The position numbers and the translations under genes were made by a program. A DNA stretch of 64,000 bases from Amphritea atlantica. GTDB lineage: Bacteria > Pseudomonadota > Gammaproteobacteria > Pseudomonadales > Balneatricaceae. The notes below the pieces were generated by a model that made no database searches, was not told where the DNA came from, and saw only the letters and a list, made by a program, of their open reading frames with translations. Location of the stretch: contig CP073345.1 of assembly GCA_024397875.1 (NCBI GenBank), positions 62,001-126,000 of the forward strand, read 5' to 3'. Shown here one piece after another: positions 39,668 through 50,082 of the stretch (position 1 is the stretch's first letter; every line of letters starts with the position of its first letter).

Positions 39668-40630
39668 ATGAATATTCCTCTGATCAATATCTCCAGCTTA
39701 TATTCCGAAAACGAATCAGCAAAGCTGAAAGTCGCCAGGGCGATCGATACCGCCTGTCGGGAAAGTGGTTTTTTCTATATTCAGGGTCACCCCATCAGCA
39801 GAGAGCGCATTCAGGAGATGCGCAATCTGTCACAGGCATTTTTCGCCCTCCCTGAAGCAGAAAAGCTTAAGATCGATATCTCCCTGTCGGCCAACCACCG
39901 TGGTTATGGCAGGATGAAAGCGGAACAACTGGACCCGGAACGCCCCGGAGATATCAAAGAGACCTTTGATATGGGCCTGAACCTGCCCGCCGATCACCCG
40001 TTGACTGGACCGGAAAGGCCCCTCTACGGCCCCAACCAGTATCCTCCGATGCCCGCTGATTTTCAGCAAAAGATGGAACGTCACTACCGGGATATGCTGG
40101 AGCTGGGCAAAACTGTACTCAGTGCGCTGGCGATGGCATTGGGTATCGACAAGGATTTTTTTGCCGACAAGTTTGATTACCCCCTGAGTGTACTGCGCTT
40201 TATTCACTACCCCGAAGTCGAGCTGGATAGTGGCGAAAAGCATATAGGTGCCGGCGCCCATACCGATTATGGCTGCATTACCATCCTCTGGCAGGATGAG
40301 GTGGGCGGCCTTCAGGTGCAGGGCAAAGATGGTGAATGGATCGATGCGCCGCCCATTGAGGATGCGTTTGTTATCAACATCGGCAATATGATGGCGCGCT
40401 GGAGCAACGACCGGTACAAATCCACCGCCCACCGGGTCTTCAGCCCCAGCGGACAGGAGCGTTACTCAATGCCGTTCTTTGTCGAGCCGGACTTTGATAC
40501 CGATGTCAGCTGTCTGGAAAACTGCTGCCTACCCGGTGAGGCCCCCAGATATGAGCCGATTTCTGCCGGTGACTGGATGATCTACTGCTTTAACAACACT
40601 TACGCCTACCGAACTGAAGAGACCGCGTAA
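39668..40630 (+). CDS. Isopenicillin N synthase-like Fe(II)/2-oxoglutarate oxygenase
   Basis: 320 residues. N-terminal DIOX_N-type region (ESGFFYIQGHPISRERIQEM) and a jelly-roll core with the metal triad HTD in GAGAHTDYGCITIL and the distal H in KSTAHRVF, plus the 2-oxoglutarate-binding RYSMPFF (RxS). Follows the nucleoside-binding protein by 92 nt. The same superfamily contains thymine-7-hydroxylase, so a nucleobase or nucleoside substrate is plausible (inference). Confidence 0.85.
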   Translation: MNIPLINISSLYSENESAKLKVARAIDTACRESGFFYIQGHPISRERIQEMRNLSQAFFALPEAEKLKIDISLSANHRGYGRMKAEQLDPERPGDIKETFDMGLNLPADHPLTGPERPLYGPNQYPPMPADFQQKMERHYRDMLELGKTVLSALAMALGIDKDFFADKFDYPLSVLRFIHYPEVELDSGEKHIGAGAHTDYGCITILWQDEVGGLQVQGKDGEWIDAPPIEDAFVINIGNMMARWSNDRYKSTAHRVFSPSGQERYSMPFFVEPDFDTDVSCLENCCLPGEAPRYEPISAGDWMIYCFNNTYAYRTEETA

Positions 40631-40866
40631 AGCGGTCAGGCGGCACCGGAGTCGACATCCCGATACGCAGTGACTCCTGCTGTAGTGTAGCGGATCATCG
40701 CTGCTTCTCTAATAACCGACAGACCTCCAAAGCAATTCTTGTTAATGCAAATACTGCGACAGAAAATAATATTTATCGATACGATAAGAGTGCTGAAGCG
40801 ACCCAGACCACCACAATGAACTAAGTCTGACGTTCACTTGTCTACCCGATGTGATGGAGAATTTAA

Positions 40867-41322
40867 ATGATGACAAAGCTGAAGTCCTTTCTGGACACCT
40901 TCCTGCCGCCGGAAAGCGACTCGCCCAGCGATCCCCAGAAGATTATCTCCCTGGCATCAGCCGCCCTGATGGTCGAAGTACTGTTATCAGACTACGAGCG
41001 TAAGCCCGAAGAGCAAAGCACGCTGCTGGATGTACTGAAGAAAAGCTTTTCCCTGAATCAGGTCACAGCAGATGAGCTGCTGAAGCAAGCCGGAAAGGCA
41101 CAACGGGAGGCGACAGATTATTTCCGCTTCACTTCACAAATCAACGAGATCTGTACGCCTCAGGAAAAAATATCGCTGATCGAAAACCTGTGGCGGGTGG
41201 CTTATGCCGATGGTGAACTGCACCATTACGAAGAGCATGTGATTCGTCGTATAGCCGATCTGATTCATGTTTCCCATACTGATTTTATTACGGCTAAGCT
41301 GCGGGTTATGGAGTCACTCTAG
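40867..41322 (+). CDS. TerB-like (DjlA N-terminal type) protein
   Basis: 151 residues, all helical: LMVEVLLSDYERKPEEQSTL, ENLWRVAYADGELHHYEEHV and IRRIADLIHVSHTDF. This is the TerB fold seen in tellurite operons and in many single genes of unknown role. No ter genes surround it, so tellurite resistance should not be assumed. GGAG lies 7 nt before the ATG. Confidence 0.85.
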   Translation: MMTKLKSFLDTFLPPESDSPSDPQKIISLASAALMVEVLLSDYERKPEEQSTLLDVLKKSFSLNQVTADELLKQAGKAQREATDYFRFTSQINEICTPQEKISLIENLWRVAYADGELHHYEEHVIRRIADLIHVSHTDFITAKLRVMESL

Positions 41323-41342
41323 GACCCTTATACAACAGCCAT

Positions 41343-41371
41343 AAAAAAAACCCGCAGATGCGGGTTTTTTT
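41343..41371. terminator. Bidirectional terminator, terB-like/ssb
   Basis: AAAAAAAACCCGCAGATGCGGGTTTTTTT between two convergent genes. Confidence 0.9.
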
Positions 41372-41387
41372 ATGATATGTCAGTCCC

Positions 41388-41939
41388 TCAGAAGGGGATA
41401 TCATCATCAAAATCATCCAGGCCTGGCGCAGGCTGCGGTGCTGGATTCTGCCGCGGCTGTTGTGGCGCTTGCTGGGGCTTCTGATAATTCTGTTGTGGCG
41501 CCTGTTGTGGCTGATAGTTCTGCTGCGGAGCCTGCTGCTGTGGTGCCTGTTGATAACCACCGGCCTGGGGCTGTTGATAACCACCACCGCTACCGCCGTC
41601 AGCACGACCATCGAGCATCTGCATCTCACTGGCAACAATCTCAGTTGTGTAACGATCCTGGCCCTGCTGATCCTGCCATTTACGGGTGCGCAGTGAACCT
41701 TCCAGATACACTTTAGACCCTTTATGCAGGTACTCACCGGCAATCTCAGCCAGGCGGTTGAAAAACACCACCCGGTGCCACTCGGTGCGTTCCTGCTGCT
41801 GACCGGTCTGCTTATCCTTCCATGATTCAGAGGTTGCCACCGTGATGTTGGTCACCGCATTGCCGCTCGGCATATATTTAGTTTCAGGCTCATTGCCCAG
41901 GTTACCAATCAGGATGACTTTATTAACACCGCGTGCCAT
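41388..41939 (-). CDS. ssb: Single-stranded DNA-binding protein
   Basis: 183 residues from ATG 41937-41939 ([15 protein letters not shown]), with GGAG 6 nt upstream. OB fold in the first 110 residues, a Gln/Pro-rich linker ([20 protein letters not shown]), and the conserved acidic tip DFDDDIPF that recruits repair and replication proteins. Divergent from uvrA, the classic arrangement. Confidence 0.96.
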   Translation of the reverse strand: MARGVNKVILIGNLGNEPETKYMPSGNAVTNITVATSESWKDKQTGQQQERTEWHRVVFFNRLAEIAGEYLHKGSKVYLEGSLRTRKWQDQQGQDRYTTEIVASEMQMLDGRADGGSGGGYQQPQAGGYQQAPQQQAPQQNYQPQQAPQQNYQKPQQAPQQPRQNPAPQPAPGLDDFDDDIPF

Positions 41940-42111
41940 TGATTTCTCCAATTTTCTTTAACTTTTCGCAACGGTTGCTGCACATTTATTACAGCTAATG
42001 CATTGGGCTAAAGCATATCATAAATAACCATGGAAAATATCTTCAGATCAGGTGTTGGCGACACGCATAACTCTTTATACTTGTGCTTTTGCATTGGACA
42101 CGGAAACAACG

Positions 42112-44949
42112 ATGGACAAGATAGTGGTTCGCGGCGCCAGAACACACAACCTGAAAAATATCGACCTCGAGATCCCCCGGGATAAACTGGTTGTTATTAC
42201 CGGGTTGTCCGGCTCCGGTAAGTCGTCACTGGCATTTGATACGCTCTATGCTGAAGGCCAGCGCCGCTATGTAGAATCGCTCTCTACTTATGCCCGTCAG
42301 TTCCTGTCGATGATGGAAAAGCCCGATGTCGATCATATTGAGGGCCTCTCTCCGGCCATCTCAATTGAACAGAAATCCACCTCCCACAACCCCCGCTCCA
42401 CCGTTGGCACCATTACCGAGATCTATGACTATCTGCGTTTGCTGTTTGCCCGTGCAGGCGAGCCGCGTTGCCCGGATCATGATCTGCCATTAGCCGCACA
42501 AACCGTCAGTCAGATGGTCGATCAGGTTCTGGCGCTACCGGAAGGCTCCAAACTGATGCTGCTGGCCCCGGTGATTCAGGGGCGCAAAGGTGAGCACTTA
42601 CATACGATCAGTGAGCTACGGGCGCAGGGTTTTGTCCGCGCACGCGTCAACGGCATCGTCTGCGATATCGACAGTATTCCGGAGCTGGATAAGAATAAAA
42701 AGCACCATATCGAAGCGGTGGTTGATCGCTTCAAAGTCCGCGATGACCTGCAGATCCGTCTGGCGGAATCGTTTGAAACGGCGCTGGCCATGACCGACGG
42801 TATCGCCACTATCAGCTATATGGATGGCGATGGCGAAGAGCTGGTATTTTCCGCCCGGTTTGCCTGCCCTAAATGCGGCCACAGCATTCAGGAGCTGGAA
42901 CCGCGGATGTTCTCCTTTAATAACCCTCACGGGGCTTGCTCGTCCTGTGACGGACTGGGTGTAAAGCAGTTTTTTGATCCCCGGAAAGTGGTTTCAGATG
43001 ACACGCTGACGCTGTCAGAGGGGGCTATCAGAGGCTGGGACCGGCGGGCGTTGTATTACTTCCAACAGCTGAAAGCCGTAGCCGAGCATTACGGCTTTAA
43101 TATGGATACTCCATTCAAAGAGCTGACCGCTAAGCAACAGAAAATGATTCTGGAAGGCAGCGGTAAAGAGGATATCGCATTTCGCTACCTCAATGACCGC
43201 GGCGATGTCATCAGCAAATCCCACCCCTTTGAAGGGGTACTGAACAATCTCTCGCGCCGCTACCGGGAAACCGAATCCGACATGGTGCGGGAAGATCTGG
43301 CCAAATATATCAATATGCAGGAGTGCCCGGCCTGTGACGGTAGCCGACTGCGCCGTGATGCCCGTCATGTGTATATTGATGAGAAAACATTGCCCGAGCT
43401 GGTACGTCTGTCAATCGGCGATAGCTGTGATTATTTCGATCACCTTCACCTGACCGGTAAACAGGGCGAAATCGCCGAGAAGATCCTTAAAGAGATCCGC
43501 CTGCGACTGGAGTTTCTCGTCAATGTCGGTCTGGATTACCTCTCTCTGGAGCGTAGCGCCGAAACCCTCTCCGGCGGTGAAGCACAACGGATTCGACTGG
43601 CCAGCCAGATCGGGGCCGGACTGGTGGGCGTAATGTACATTCTCGACGAGCCCTCAATCGGCCTGCACCAGCGTGATAACGACCGCTTGCTGAAAACCCT
43701 GATCCACCTGCGGGACCTGGGGAATACTGTCATCGTGGTGGAGCATGACGAAGATGCGATCCGGCTGGCAGACTATGTCATCGATATCGGTCCGGGCGCG
43801 GGGGTGCATGGTGGTGAGATTATCGCGCAAGGCACCCCGGCACAGCTGATGCAGTGCAAAGAATCAATGACCGCCGACTATCTGTCTGGACGGCGCAGAA
43901 TCGAAGTCCCATCCGAACGTCACACATCTGACGGACGCTGGCTTCAGCTGCATGGCGCTACCGGTAACAACCTTAACAGCGTCAACCTGGATATACCTCT
44001 GGGTCTGCTGACCTGTGTCACCGGCGTCTCCGGCTCCGGTAAGTCGACCCTGATCAACGGCACCCTCTACCCGATTGCAGCGACCGAACTGAACGGCGCT
44101 ACCACGCTGGATGCCGCCCCTTACAAAGAACTGAAAGGGATGGATCTGCTGGATAAAGTGATCGATATCGATCAGAGCCCGATTGGCCGGACACCCCGGT
44201 CAAATCCGGCAACTTACACCGGCATCTTCACCCCGATTCGGGAGTTGTTTGCCGGTACTCAGGAAGCTCGCTCCCGGGGTTACAAACCCGGACGCTTCAG
44301 CTTTAACGTCAAAGGCGGCCGCTGTGAGGCCTGTCAGGGCGATGGCGTTATCAAGGTAGAGATGCACTTCCTGCCGGATATCTACGTCCCTTGTGACGTC
44401 TGCAAGGGCAAGCGTTACAACCGCGAAACCCTTGAAGTTAAATACAAGGGCAAGAGCATCCACGAAGTCCTGGAGATGACGGTAGAAGATGGTCGTGAGT
44501 TTTTCGATGCCATTCCGGCGCTCGCCCGTCGCCTGCAAACGCTGATTGATGTCGGTCTGTCTTATATCCGCCTGGGACAAGCCGCCACCACCCTCTCCGG
44601 GGGTGAAGCACAACGGGTGAAACTGGCCAAAGAGCTGAGTAAACGGGATACCGGTAAAACCCTCTATATCCTCGATGAACCGACTACCGGTCTGCACTTC
44701 TACGATATCCAGCAATTGCTGAACGTGCTCTATCGCCTGCGCGATCACGGTAACACCATCGTGGTGATTGAACACAACCTGGATGTGATTAAAACCGCCG
44801 ACTGGATCGTCGATCTCGGCCCTGAAGGCGGCACCCGTGGCGGACAGATCATCGCTACCGGCACACCGGAGACAGTAGCCGAGATTAAAGGGTCATATAC
44901 CGGGGAATTCTTGAAGCCTCTGCTGGATAAAGCTAAGAATAAAAGCTGA
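42112..44949 (+). CDS. uvrA: UvrA, excinuclease ABC subunit A
   Basis: DNA damage recognition ATPase of nucleotide excision repair. Two ABC modules ([26 protein letters not shown]), both LSGGEAQR signatures, and zinc motifs CPKCG...CSSC and CEAC...CDVC. 945 residues from ATG 42112 ([14 protein letters not shown]), the usual start; an in-frame start 60 nt upstream adds an atypical leader. Confidence 0.97.
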   Translation: MDKIVVRGARTHNLKNIDLEIPRDKLVVITGLSGSGKSSLAFDTLYAEGQRRYVESLSTYARQFLSMMEKPDVDHIEGLSPAISIEQKSTSHNPRSTVGTITEIYDYLRLLFARAGEPRCPDHDLPLAAQTVSQMVDQVLALPEGSKLMLLAPVIQGRKGEHLHTISELRAQGFVRARVNGIVCDIDSIPELDKNKKHHIEAVVDRFKVRDDLQIRLAESFETALAMTDGIATISYMDGDGEELVFSARFACPKCGHSIQELEPRMFSFNNPHGACSSCDGLGVKQFFDPRKVVSDDTLTLSEGAIRGWDRRALYYFQQLKAVAEHYGFNMDTPFKELTAKQQKMILEGSGKEDIAFRYLNDRGDVISKSHPFEGVLNNLSRRYRETESDMVREDLAKYINMQECPACDGSRLRRDARHVYIDEKTLPELVRLSIGDSCDYFDHLHLTGKQGEIAEKILKEIRLRLEFLVNVGLDYLSLERSAETLSGGEAQRIRLASQIGAGLVGVMYILDEPSIGLHQRDNDRLLKTLIHLRDLGNTVIVVEHDEDAIRLADYVIDIGPGAGVHGGEIIAQGTPAQLMQCKESMTADYLSGRRRIEVPSERHTSDGRWLQLHGATGNNLNSVNLDIPLGLLTCVTGVSGSGKSTLINGTLYPIAATELNGATTLDAAPYKELKGMDLLDKVIDIDQSPIGRTPRSNPATYTGIFTPIRELFAGTQEARSRGYKPGRFSFNVKGGRCEACQGDGVIKVEMHFLPDIYVPCDVCKGKRYNRETLEVKYKGKSIHEVLEMTVEDGREFFDAIPALARRLQTLIDVGLSYIRLGQAATTLSGGEAQRVKLAKELSKRDTGKTLYILDEPTTGLHFYDIQQLLNVLYRLRDHGNTIVVIEHNLDVIKTADWIVDLGPEGGTRGGQIIATGTPETVAEIKGSYTGEFLKPLLDKAKNKS

Positions 44950-44952
44950 TAA

Positions 44953-45016
44953 GTGGCTAGAACGTCCCTACGCGACTTGCCAGACGCGGCTTCGCCTCTT
45001 GCTAGTTGCTAGAAAG
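44953..45016. repeat. Half-copy of the GTGGCTAGA repeat
   Basis: GTGGCTAGAACGTC followed by CGCGACTTGC and, after a short insertion, CTTGCTAGTTGCTAGAAA, matching the left end of the element at 25692. It starts 3 bp after the uvrA stop. The inverted right half is not present. Confidence 0.75.
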
Positions 45017-45030
45017 AAAATAAGGGCAGA

Positions 45031-45058
45031 AAGGCTGATGCTTGTTGCATCAGCCTTT
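45031..45058 (+). terminator. Terminator after uvrA
   Basis: 11-bp stem AAGGCTGATGC/GCATCAGCCTT, loop TTGTT, short T tail (TTTAATG). It follows directly on the repeat, as at ispB. Confidence 0.7.
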
Positions 45059-45083
45059 AATGTGTCAACCTACGCGACTCATC

Positions 45084-45292
45084 TCATTCACGGTAAAGCT
45101 TGCGATAGCCCTCAATGACTACCGAATAGCGTTTCAGGGGATCACTTTCATATGCCTCAGCCATAATTCACGGGATTCCCAGCTTACATAGAAGGCAAAA
45201 ACCTGCGCATTTTCCTTATCCTGATGAAGGTCGTACTCGATACCCCCCTGTTCAGCATGTGTCGGTTCAATCAAACTAATTAGTTCGGCTTT
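45084..45292 (-). pseudogene. Remnant of an antibiotic biosynthesis monooxygenase (ABM) gene
   Basis: The minus strand from 45289 reads AELISLIEPTHAEQGGIEYD, then LHQDKENAQVFAFYVSWESR; this is the typical middle of a YgiN/ABM quinol monooxygenase. An in-frame stop precedes it at 45293-45295 and a premature stop follows at 45134. After a frame change the text continues ESDPLKRYSVVIEGYRKLYR to a stop at 45084. No start codon or ribosome site fits. About half the gene is missing. It lies beside an alcohol dehydrogenase/LysR pair with which such genes often occur. Confidence 0.6.
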
Positions 45293-45392
45293 TTACCCGT
45301 AGTACGTCTTCTGGTCTGGCTTAGATACATGCAATGATTGTCAGTGCTGCCTTCATAGAGAGCCCTTTAGAAGCGACTCTGACATTAATGAG

Positions 45393-46424
45393 TTAGTGCC
45401 CAAACCCTTCGAGTACGATCTTACCTATCACGGTGCCACTTTCGACTGCGATATGAGCACGTTTAAGATTCTCTGCGTTGATCGGTCCAAAGTGCTCCCC
45501 CCGTGTTGTTTTAATCTCTGCTGCGTCGATAAGTCCGGCGACCTCATTCAACAGATCACGCTGTTTGGCTATATCAGAGGTATTGAACATCGAACGGGTA
45601 TACATACATTCCCAGTGCAAAGAAACAGACTTCATTTTAAGTTTCATAATATCCAGCGGCTGATCAGGATCATCGATTAGCGCAAACTTTCCTTGGGGCG
45701 CTATAACCTCAGCAATCGAATCAAAATGCTCAGTAGTACCATTCAAACTAACAACATGGGTAACACTCGACAAACCAACCTTGTTGAGCTCTTCCTGCAG
45801 AGGCTTACGATGATCAATGACGATATCGGCGCCGCATGCGGTTACCCATTGTTGGCTTTCTGGACGAGAAGCAGTGCCGATAACCACCGCATCAGTTAAT
45901 CTGGCGGCGAGCTGCACGATAATTGAACCAACGCCACCCGCAGCCCCGATGATCAGTACCTGCTGCTCAGCTGAAGCATGAGCAGATCCACACGGGGCAA
46001 GACCTAAACGATCAAAAAGCAATTCCCATGCAGTGATGGTGGTCAAAGGCAATGCCGCAGCTTCAGCGTCAGAAATCGACGTTGGCTTATGACCCACAAT
46101 CTGTTCATCAACAAGATGATACTCAGAGTTAGTGCCTGGGCGAGTCAAGTCACCGGCATACCAAACTTTGTCACCCTTGTTATAAAACTGTACTTGCTCA
46201 CCGACAGCAACAACCTCACCAACGGCATCCCATCCCAGAACCTTATATTCTCCATTCTCAGGCTGAACATTTTTGCGAACTTTAGTGTCAACCGGATTTA
46301 CCGATATGGCATTAACCTTAACCAGCAAATCACGACCGGTGGCAACAGGCATAGGCTGATCAATATCAACCAATGAATCCTGCGCTGTAATATCTTGTGA
46401 TGTTAGATAACCGATAGCTTTCAT
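45393..46424 (-). CDS. Zinc-type alcohol dehydrogenase-like/quinone oxidoreductase
   Basis: 343-residue MDR-family protein: GroES-like N-terminal domain (LLVKVNAISVNPVDTKVRKN; GWDAVGEVVAVG), then a Rossmann domain with LIIGAAGGVGSIIVQLAARL. It lacks the structural-zinc cysteine cluster and catalytic CxH pattern of true alcohol dehydrogenases, so an NAD(P)H:quinone-type reductase is more likely. GGAGA lies just before the ATG, inside an inverted repeat. Divergent from a LysR regulator that probably controls it. Confidence 0.85.
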   Translation of the reverse strand: MKAIGYLTSQDITAQDSLVDIDQPMPVATGRDLLVKVNAISVNPVDTKVRKNVQPENGEYKVLGWDAVGEVVAVGEQVQFYNKGDKVWYAGDLTRPGTNSEYHLVDEQIVGHKPTSISDAEAAALPLTTITAWELLFDRLGLAPCGSAHASAEQQVLIIGAAGGVGSIIVQLAARLTDAVVIGTASRPESQQWVTACGADIVIDHRKPLQEELNKVGLSSVTHVVSLNGTTEHFDSIAEVIAPQGKFALIDDPDQPLDIMKLKMKSVSLHWECMYTRSMFNTSDIAKQRDLLNEVAGLIDAAEIKTTRGEHFGPINAENLKRAHIAVESGTVIGKIVLEGFGH

Positions 46425-46426
46425 TT

Positions 46427-46454
46427 AATGTCTCCGTAAATTGATAGAGACATT
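46427..46454. promoter_or_regulatory. 8-bp inverted repeat over the ribosome site of the ADH gene
   Basis: AATGTCTC, 12-bp spacer, GAGACATT. In the ADH mRNA the proximal arm contains the Shine-Dalgarno GGAGA. It could be a LysR-type operator or an mRNA hairpin. Confidence 0.5.
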
Positions 46455-46519
46455 GTCGAGGGATAGCCCTAAACTTAAAACAAGGCAATCAATTAATCAG
46501 TTTCAAATTATTTTTGATA

Positions 46520-47419
46520 ATGAACACATCAGATTTAGATCTCTTCACCCGAATCGCGGACAGTGAAAGCATTACCGCTTCCGCTAAGCAACTTGGCATA
46601 ACGCCAGCAGCCGCCAGTGCAGCCCTGAAACGACTAGAGAAACAACTGGATACGCAGCTGTTTATCCGTTCAACTCGTCAGCTTCGCCTCACTTCGGAAG
46701 GTGAGCACTTTCTACTATATTGCCAACAGGCATTAGCCTCTCTGGAGGAAGGAAAAGCCTCTTTACATGCGATTAAAGGTAAAATTTCGGGTGAACTTCG
46801 TCTGTCAGTGCCCTCAGACCTTGGCCGGAATATAGCCATCCCATGGATTGATGAAATGATGGAAGAACATCCTGAATTTTCTCTAAAACTGAGCATCAGC
46901 GATAGCTTGTCAAATTTCTATCTGGACCGGGTAGATGTCGCGCTACGCTATGGTGAGCCAGAAGATTCCAGCATGATCGCCTTTCAAATTGCCACAATGG
47001 AACGGCTAATTATTGCTTCACCCGATTACATAGTGAGTTATGGTAAACCTGAGCATCCTGATGATCTGCGCCAACATAATTGCCTGATGTTCAGACTAGG
47101 CAGCCGATCGTTCAATACCTGGGAGCTATTCCGTGGTGAAAAGCGATATAAAATATCGGTGAAGGGAGACCGTGAAAGCGACGATGCCGAGATCGTCCGA
47201 CGCTGGGCTGTCGCAGGCAAAGGAATTGGCTATAAATCGGTGTTAGATGTAAACCAAGACCTGAAGAAGGGTAAACTCGTGAGGATACTTCAAGAATATC
47301 AGTCTAAGCCTTTATCTCTCTATCTGATTTGCCCAAGCAGACAGCAGTTAACCCCGGCGGTGCTGCTATTGAGAGATTTTCTGCGAGACAAAGTCGCCAT
47401 AGAACTAGCTACAGCTTGA
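46520..47419 (+). CDS. LysR-family transcriptional regulator
   Basis: 299 residues. N-terminal winged HTH (ADSESITASAKQLGITPAAA then SAALKRLEKQLDTQLFIRST) and a substrate-binding domain (LRLSVPSDLGRNIAIPWIDE). ATG 46520 is used; a TTG two codons upstream is unlikely. Divergent from the alcohol dehydrogenase gene, the usual layout of a LysR regulator and its target. The pair looks AT-richer than the ribosomal and uvrA genes on either side (by eye). Confidence 0.9.
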   Translation: MNTSDLDLFTRIADSESITASAKQLGITPAAASAALKRLEKQLDTQLFIRSTRQLRLTSEGEHFLLYCQQALASLEEGKASLHAIKGKISGELRLSVPSDLGRNIAIPWIDEMMEEHPEFSLKLSISDSLSNFYLDRVDVALRYGEPEDSSMIAFQIATMERLIIASPDYIVSYGKPEHPDDLRQHNCLMFRLGSRSFNTWELFRGEKRYKISVKGDRESDDAEIVRRWAVAGKGIGYKSVLDVNQDLKKGKLVRILQEYQSKPLSLYLICPSRQQLTPAVLLLRDFLRDKVAIELATA

Positions 47420-47518
47420 GTGATCTGAATACACTCATACTAGCAGCCAAAATTATTGTTCAATTGTCAGATTTTCTTCAAACAGCTATAGGGGAAAATA
47501 TGGCGACTGATCGAGGGC

Positions 47519-47552
47519 AAAAAAAAACCCGGCATAAGCCGGGTTTTTATTA
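47519..47552. terminator. Terminator of the alpha operon (after rplQ)
   Basis: AAAAAAAACCCGGC, loop ATAA, GCCGGGTTTTTA. A and T tracts on both sides also suit the convergent lysR gene. Confidence 0.9.
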
Positions 47553-47565
47553 AGAGTCGAAGAGA

Positions 47566-47958
47566 TTAATCTTCAGAATCTTCTACCGCTACAGCGTCAG
47601 CTGGACGGTCAACCAGTTCAACGTAAGCCATCGGCGCGTTGTCACCAGTACGGAATCCACATTTTAGAATGCGAATGTATCCGCCTGGACGACCTTCGTA
47701 GCGAGGACCCAGTTCATTGAACAGTTTACCGACAGCTTCTTTGCTGCGGGTACGGGCAAAGGCCAGACGACGGTTAGCAACCGAGTCTACTTTTGCCAGT
47801 GTGATCAGAGGCTCAGCAACACGACGCAGCTCTTTAGCTTTAGGCAGCGTGGTCTTGATGAGCTCATGTTCGAACAGGCTTACAGCCATGTTCTTGAACA
47901 TTGCTTTACGGTGCGCACTTGTACGATTAAAGTGACGACCTGATTTACGATGACGCAT
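47566..47958 (-). CDS. rplQ: 50S ribosomal protein L17
   Basis: 130 residues, starting [20 protein letters not shown]. Last gene of the alpha operon, followed by the terminator. Confidence 0.97.
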   Translation of the reverse strand: MRHRKSGRHFNRTSAHRKAMFKNMAVSLFEHELIKTTLPKAKELRRVAEPLITLAKVDSVANRRLAFARTRSKEAVGKLFNELGPRYEGRPGGYIRILKCGFRTGDNAPMAYVELVDRPADAVAVEDSED

Positions 47959-47998
47959 CTTTTTATCCTTGCCAAACTGTTAGGTTTAAAACCGCAGA

Positions 47999-49003
47999 TC
48001 AGGAAGCGACTTTATCGTCGTTTCTGATGCTCGCCGGTGGCCAGTTTTCCAGGCGCATACCAAGCGACAGACCTTTAGACGCCAAAACGTCCTTGATCTC
48101 GGTCAGCGATTTCTTACCCAAGTTCGGAGTCTTAAGCAGTTCTACTTCGGTACGCTGAATCAGATCACCGATATAGTAGATCTGCTCTGCCTTCAGACAG
48201 TTGGCGGAACGTACAGTCAGCTCCAGATCATCAACCGGACGCAGCAGGATCGGATCGATCTCTGGTTCTTCCGGTTCATCGTTAACCTGATCCTTACCAC
48301 CTTCCAGATCTACAAATACAGCCAGTTGCTGCTGCAGAATAGTTGCAGCACGACGGATGCATTCTTCCGGATCGATAGTACCATTGGATTCAATGTCAAT
48401 AACCAACTTATCTAAGTCAGTACGCTGTTCAACACGAGCACTTTCAACTACATACGATACCAGGCGAACCGGGCTGTAGGTAGCATCGAGCTGCAGGCGA
48501 CCGATGGTCCGTGACTCGTCTTCATCAGATACGCGCGCATCAGCTGGCACATAGCCACGACCACGCACGATCTTCAGTTGCATGTTAAGGCTCGCACCTT
48601 CGCTCAGATGAGCGATGACATGCTCTGGATTCGCGATTTCAACGTCCTGATTCAGCTGAATATCAGCTGCTGTAACAGGACCCGCTTCGCTCTTAGACAG
48701 AGTCAGGGTTGCTTCGTCACCATTGTGCAGCGCGACTGCAACACCTTTGAGGTTGAGCAGGATTTCAATTACGTCTTCCTGCACGCCCTCGATGGTGCTG
48801 TACTCATGCAGCACACCCTCGATCTCTACTTCAGTGATGGCACAGCCAGGCATTGAAGAGAGAAGGATACGGCGTAGCGCATTACCCAGCGTATGGCCAA
48901 AACCGCGCTCCAGTGGTTCCAAAGTAACTTTTGCACGAGTTGCACTAATTTCCTGAACGTCGATATGACGGGGACTTAGAAACTCGTTTACTGAACGCTG
49001 CAT
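47999..49003 (-). CDS. rpoA: RNA polymerase alpha subunit
   Basis: 334 residues. N-terminal dimerisation domain ([20 protein letters not shown]) and C-terminal alpha-CTD ([20 protein letters not shown], then [19 protein letters not shown]) that contacts UP elements and activators. Standard length and place between rpsD and rplQ. Confidence 0.98.
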   Translation of the reverse strand: MQRSVNEFLSPRHIDVQEISATRAKVTLEPLERGFGHTLGNALRRILLSSMPGCAITEVEIEGVLHEYSTIEGVQEDVIEILLNLKGVAVALHNGDEATLTLSKSEAGPVTAADIQLNQDVEIANPEHVIAHLSEGASLNMQLKIVRGRGYVPADARVSDEDESRTIGRLQLDATYSPVRLVSYVVESARVEQRTDLDKLVIDIESNGTIDPEECIRRAATILQQQLAVFVDLEGGKDQVNDEPEEPEIDPILLRPVDDLELTVRSANCLKAEQIYYIGDLIQRTEVELLKTPNLGKKSLTEIKDVLASKGLSLGMRLENWPPASIRNDDKVAS

Positions 49004-49029
49004 AGTTCCACCAATTAAGAAGTCAATAT

Positions 49030-49650
49030 TTACTTAGAGTACAGTTCGACAATCAGCTGCTCGTTGATATCAGCAGACAGATCGCTACGCTCTGGCAGGG
49101 ACTTGAAAGTTCCTTCCATTTTCGCAGAATCTACTTCTACCCATTCAACAGAGGTACGCTGAGAAGCCAGCTCAAGTGCGTGTTTGATACGCAGCTGAGT
49201 CTTAGACTTTTCACGAACGGCAACCACGTCACCAGCTTGTACCTGGTAAGATGGAACGTTCACAGACTGACCGTTAACTGTAATCTGGCGATGTGAAACT
49301 ACCTGACGTGCTTCAGCACGAGTAGATCCAAACCCCATACGATAGACAACATTGTCTAGACGCCCTTCCAGCAACTGAAGAAGGTTGGTACCAGTCGCTC
49401 CAGAGCGACGGGCAGCTTCCTTGTAGTAGCTGCGGAATTGCTTTTCAAGCACGCCGTATGTACGACGAACTTTCTGTTTTTCACGAAGCTGTAAACCGTA
49501 ATCAGACAAACGACCACGACGAGCGCCATGTACACCTGGAACATTTTCAGCTTTACACTTACTGTCCAGAGCACGAACACCGCTCTTCAGGAAAAGGTCG
49601 GTACCTTCACGGCGAGACAGCTTACATGTTGGTCCTAAATAACGAGCCAT
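49030..49650 (-). CDS. rpsD: 30S ribosomal protein S4
   Basis: 206 residues with the S4 RNA-binding domain ([20 protein letters not shown]). No zinc cysteines of the Bacillus type. In E. coli S4 represses the alpha operon by binding the rpsM leader. Confidence 0.98.
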   Translation of the reverse strand: MARYLGPTCKLSRREGTDLFLKSGVRALDSKCKAENVPGVHGARRGRLSDYGLQLREKQKVRRTYGVLEKQFRSYYKEAARRSGATGTNLLQLLEGRLDNVVYRMGFGSTRAEARQVVSHRQITVNGQSVNVPSYQVQAGDVVAVREKSKTQLRIKHALELASQRTSVEWVEVDSAKMEGTFKSLPERSDLSADINEQLIVELYSK

Positions 49651-49668
49651 ATTATTACTGTCTCCGGA

Positions 49669-50058
49669 TTAAACGCGACGTTTCTTCGGTGGACGACAAC
49701 CGTTGTGAGGAATCGGTGTCACGTCCGTGATGTTGTTAACCTTGTATCCACATGCATTCAATGCACGTACAGCGGATTCACGGCCTGGGCCTGGGCCCTT
49801 AACAAAAACGTCTAAATTCTTTAGACCATACTCTTGAGCAGCTACACCTGCACGTTCCGCAGCAACCTGTGCCGCGAAGGGTGTACTCTTACGAGAACCA
49901 CGGAAGCCGGAGCCGCCTGCGGTTGCCCAACTCAGGGTATTGCCCTGACGATCAGTAATAGTAATGATCGTGTTGTTAAATGAAGCATGGATGTGAGCGA
50001 ATCCGTCAACAACCTGCTTTTTAACCTTTTTACGTGTGCGATTACCTGGCTTAGCCAT
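49669..50058 (-). CDS. rpsK: 30S ribosomal protein S11
   Basis: 129 residues; ends [18 protein letters not shown], the conserved C-terminus of S11. Confidence 0.98.
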   Translation of the reverse strand: MAKPGNRTRKKVKKQVVDGFAHIHASFNNTIITITDRQGNTLSWATAGGSGFRGSRKSTPFAAQVAAERAGVAAQEYGLKNLDVFVKGPGPGRESAVRALNACGYKVNNITDVTPIPHNGCRPPKKRRV

Positions 50059-50082
50059 ACTGGAAATTCCTATCGCTTACCA

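Noticed and set aside
40867..41322. Tellurite resistance function for the TerB-like gene
   Set aside because: No terC, terD or other ter genes nearby; the fold alone does not show the function.
41978..41994. LexA-like box in the ssb/uvrA intergenic region (CTG...CAG)
   Set aside because: The spacing is 11 nt, while the LexA box of gammaproteobacteria needs 10; half-sites are otherwise weak.
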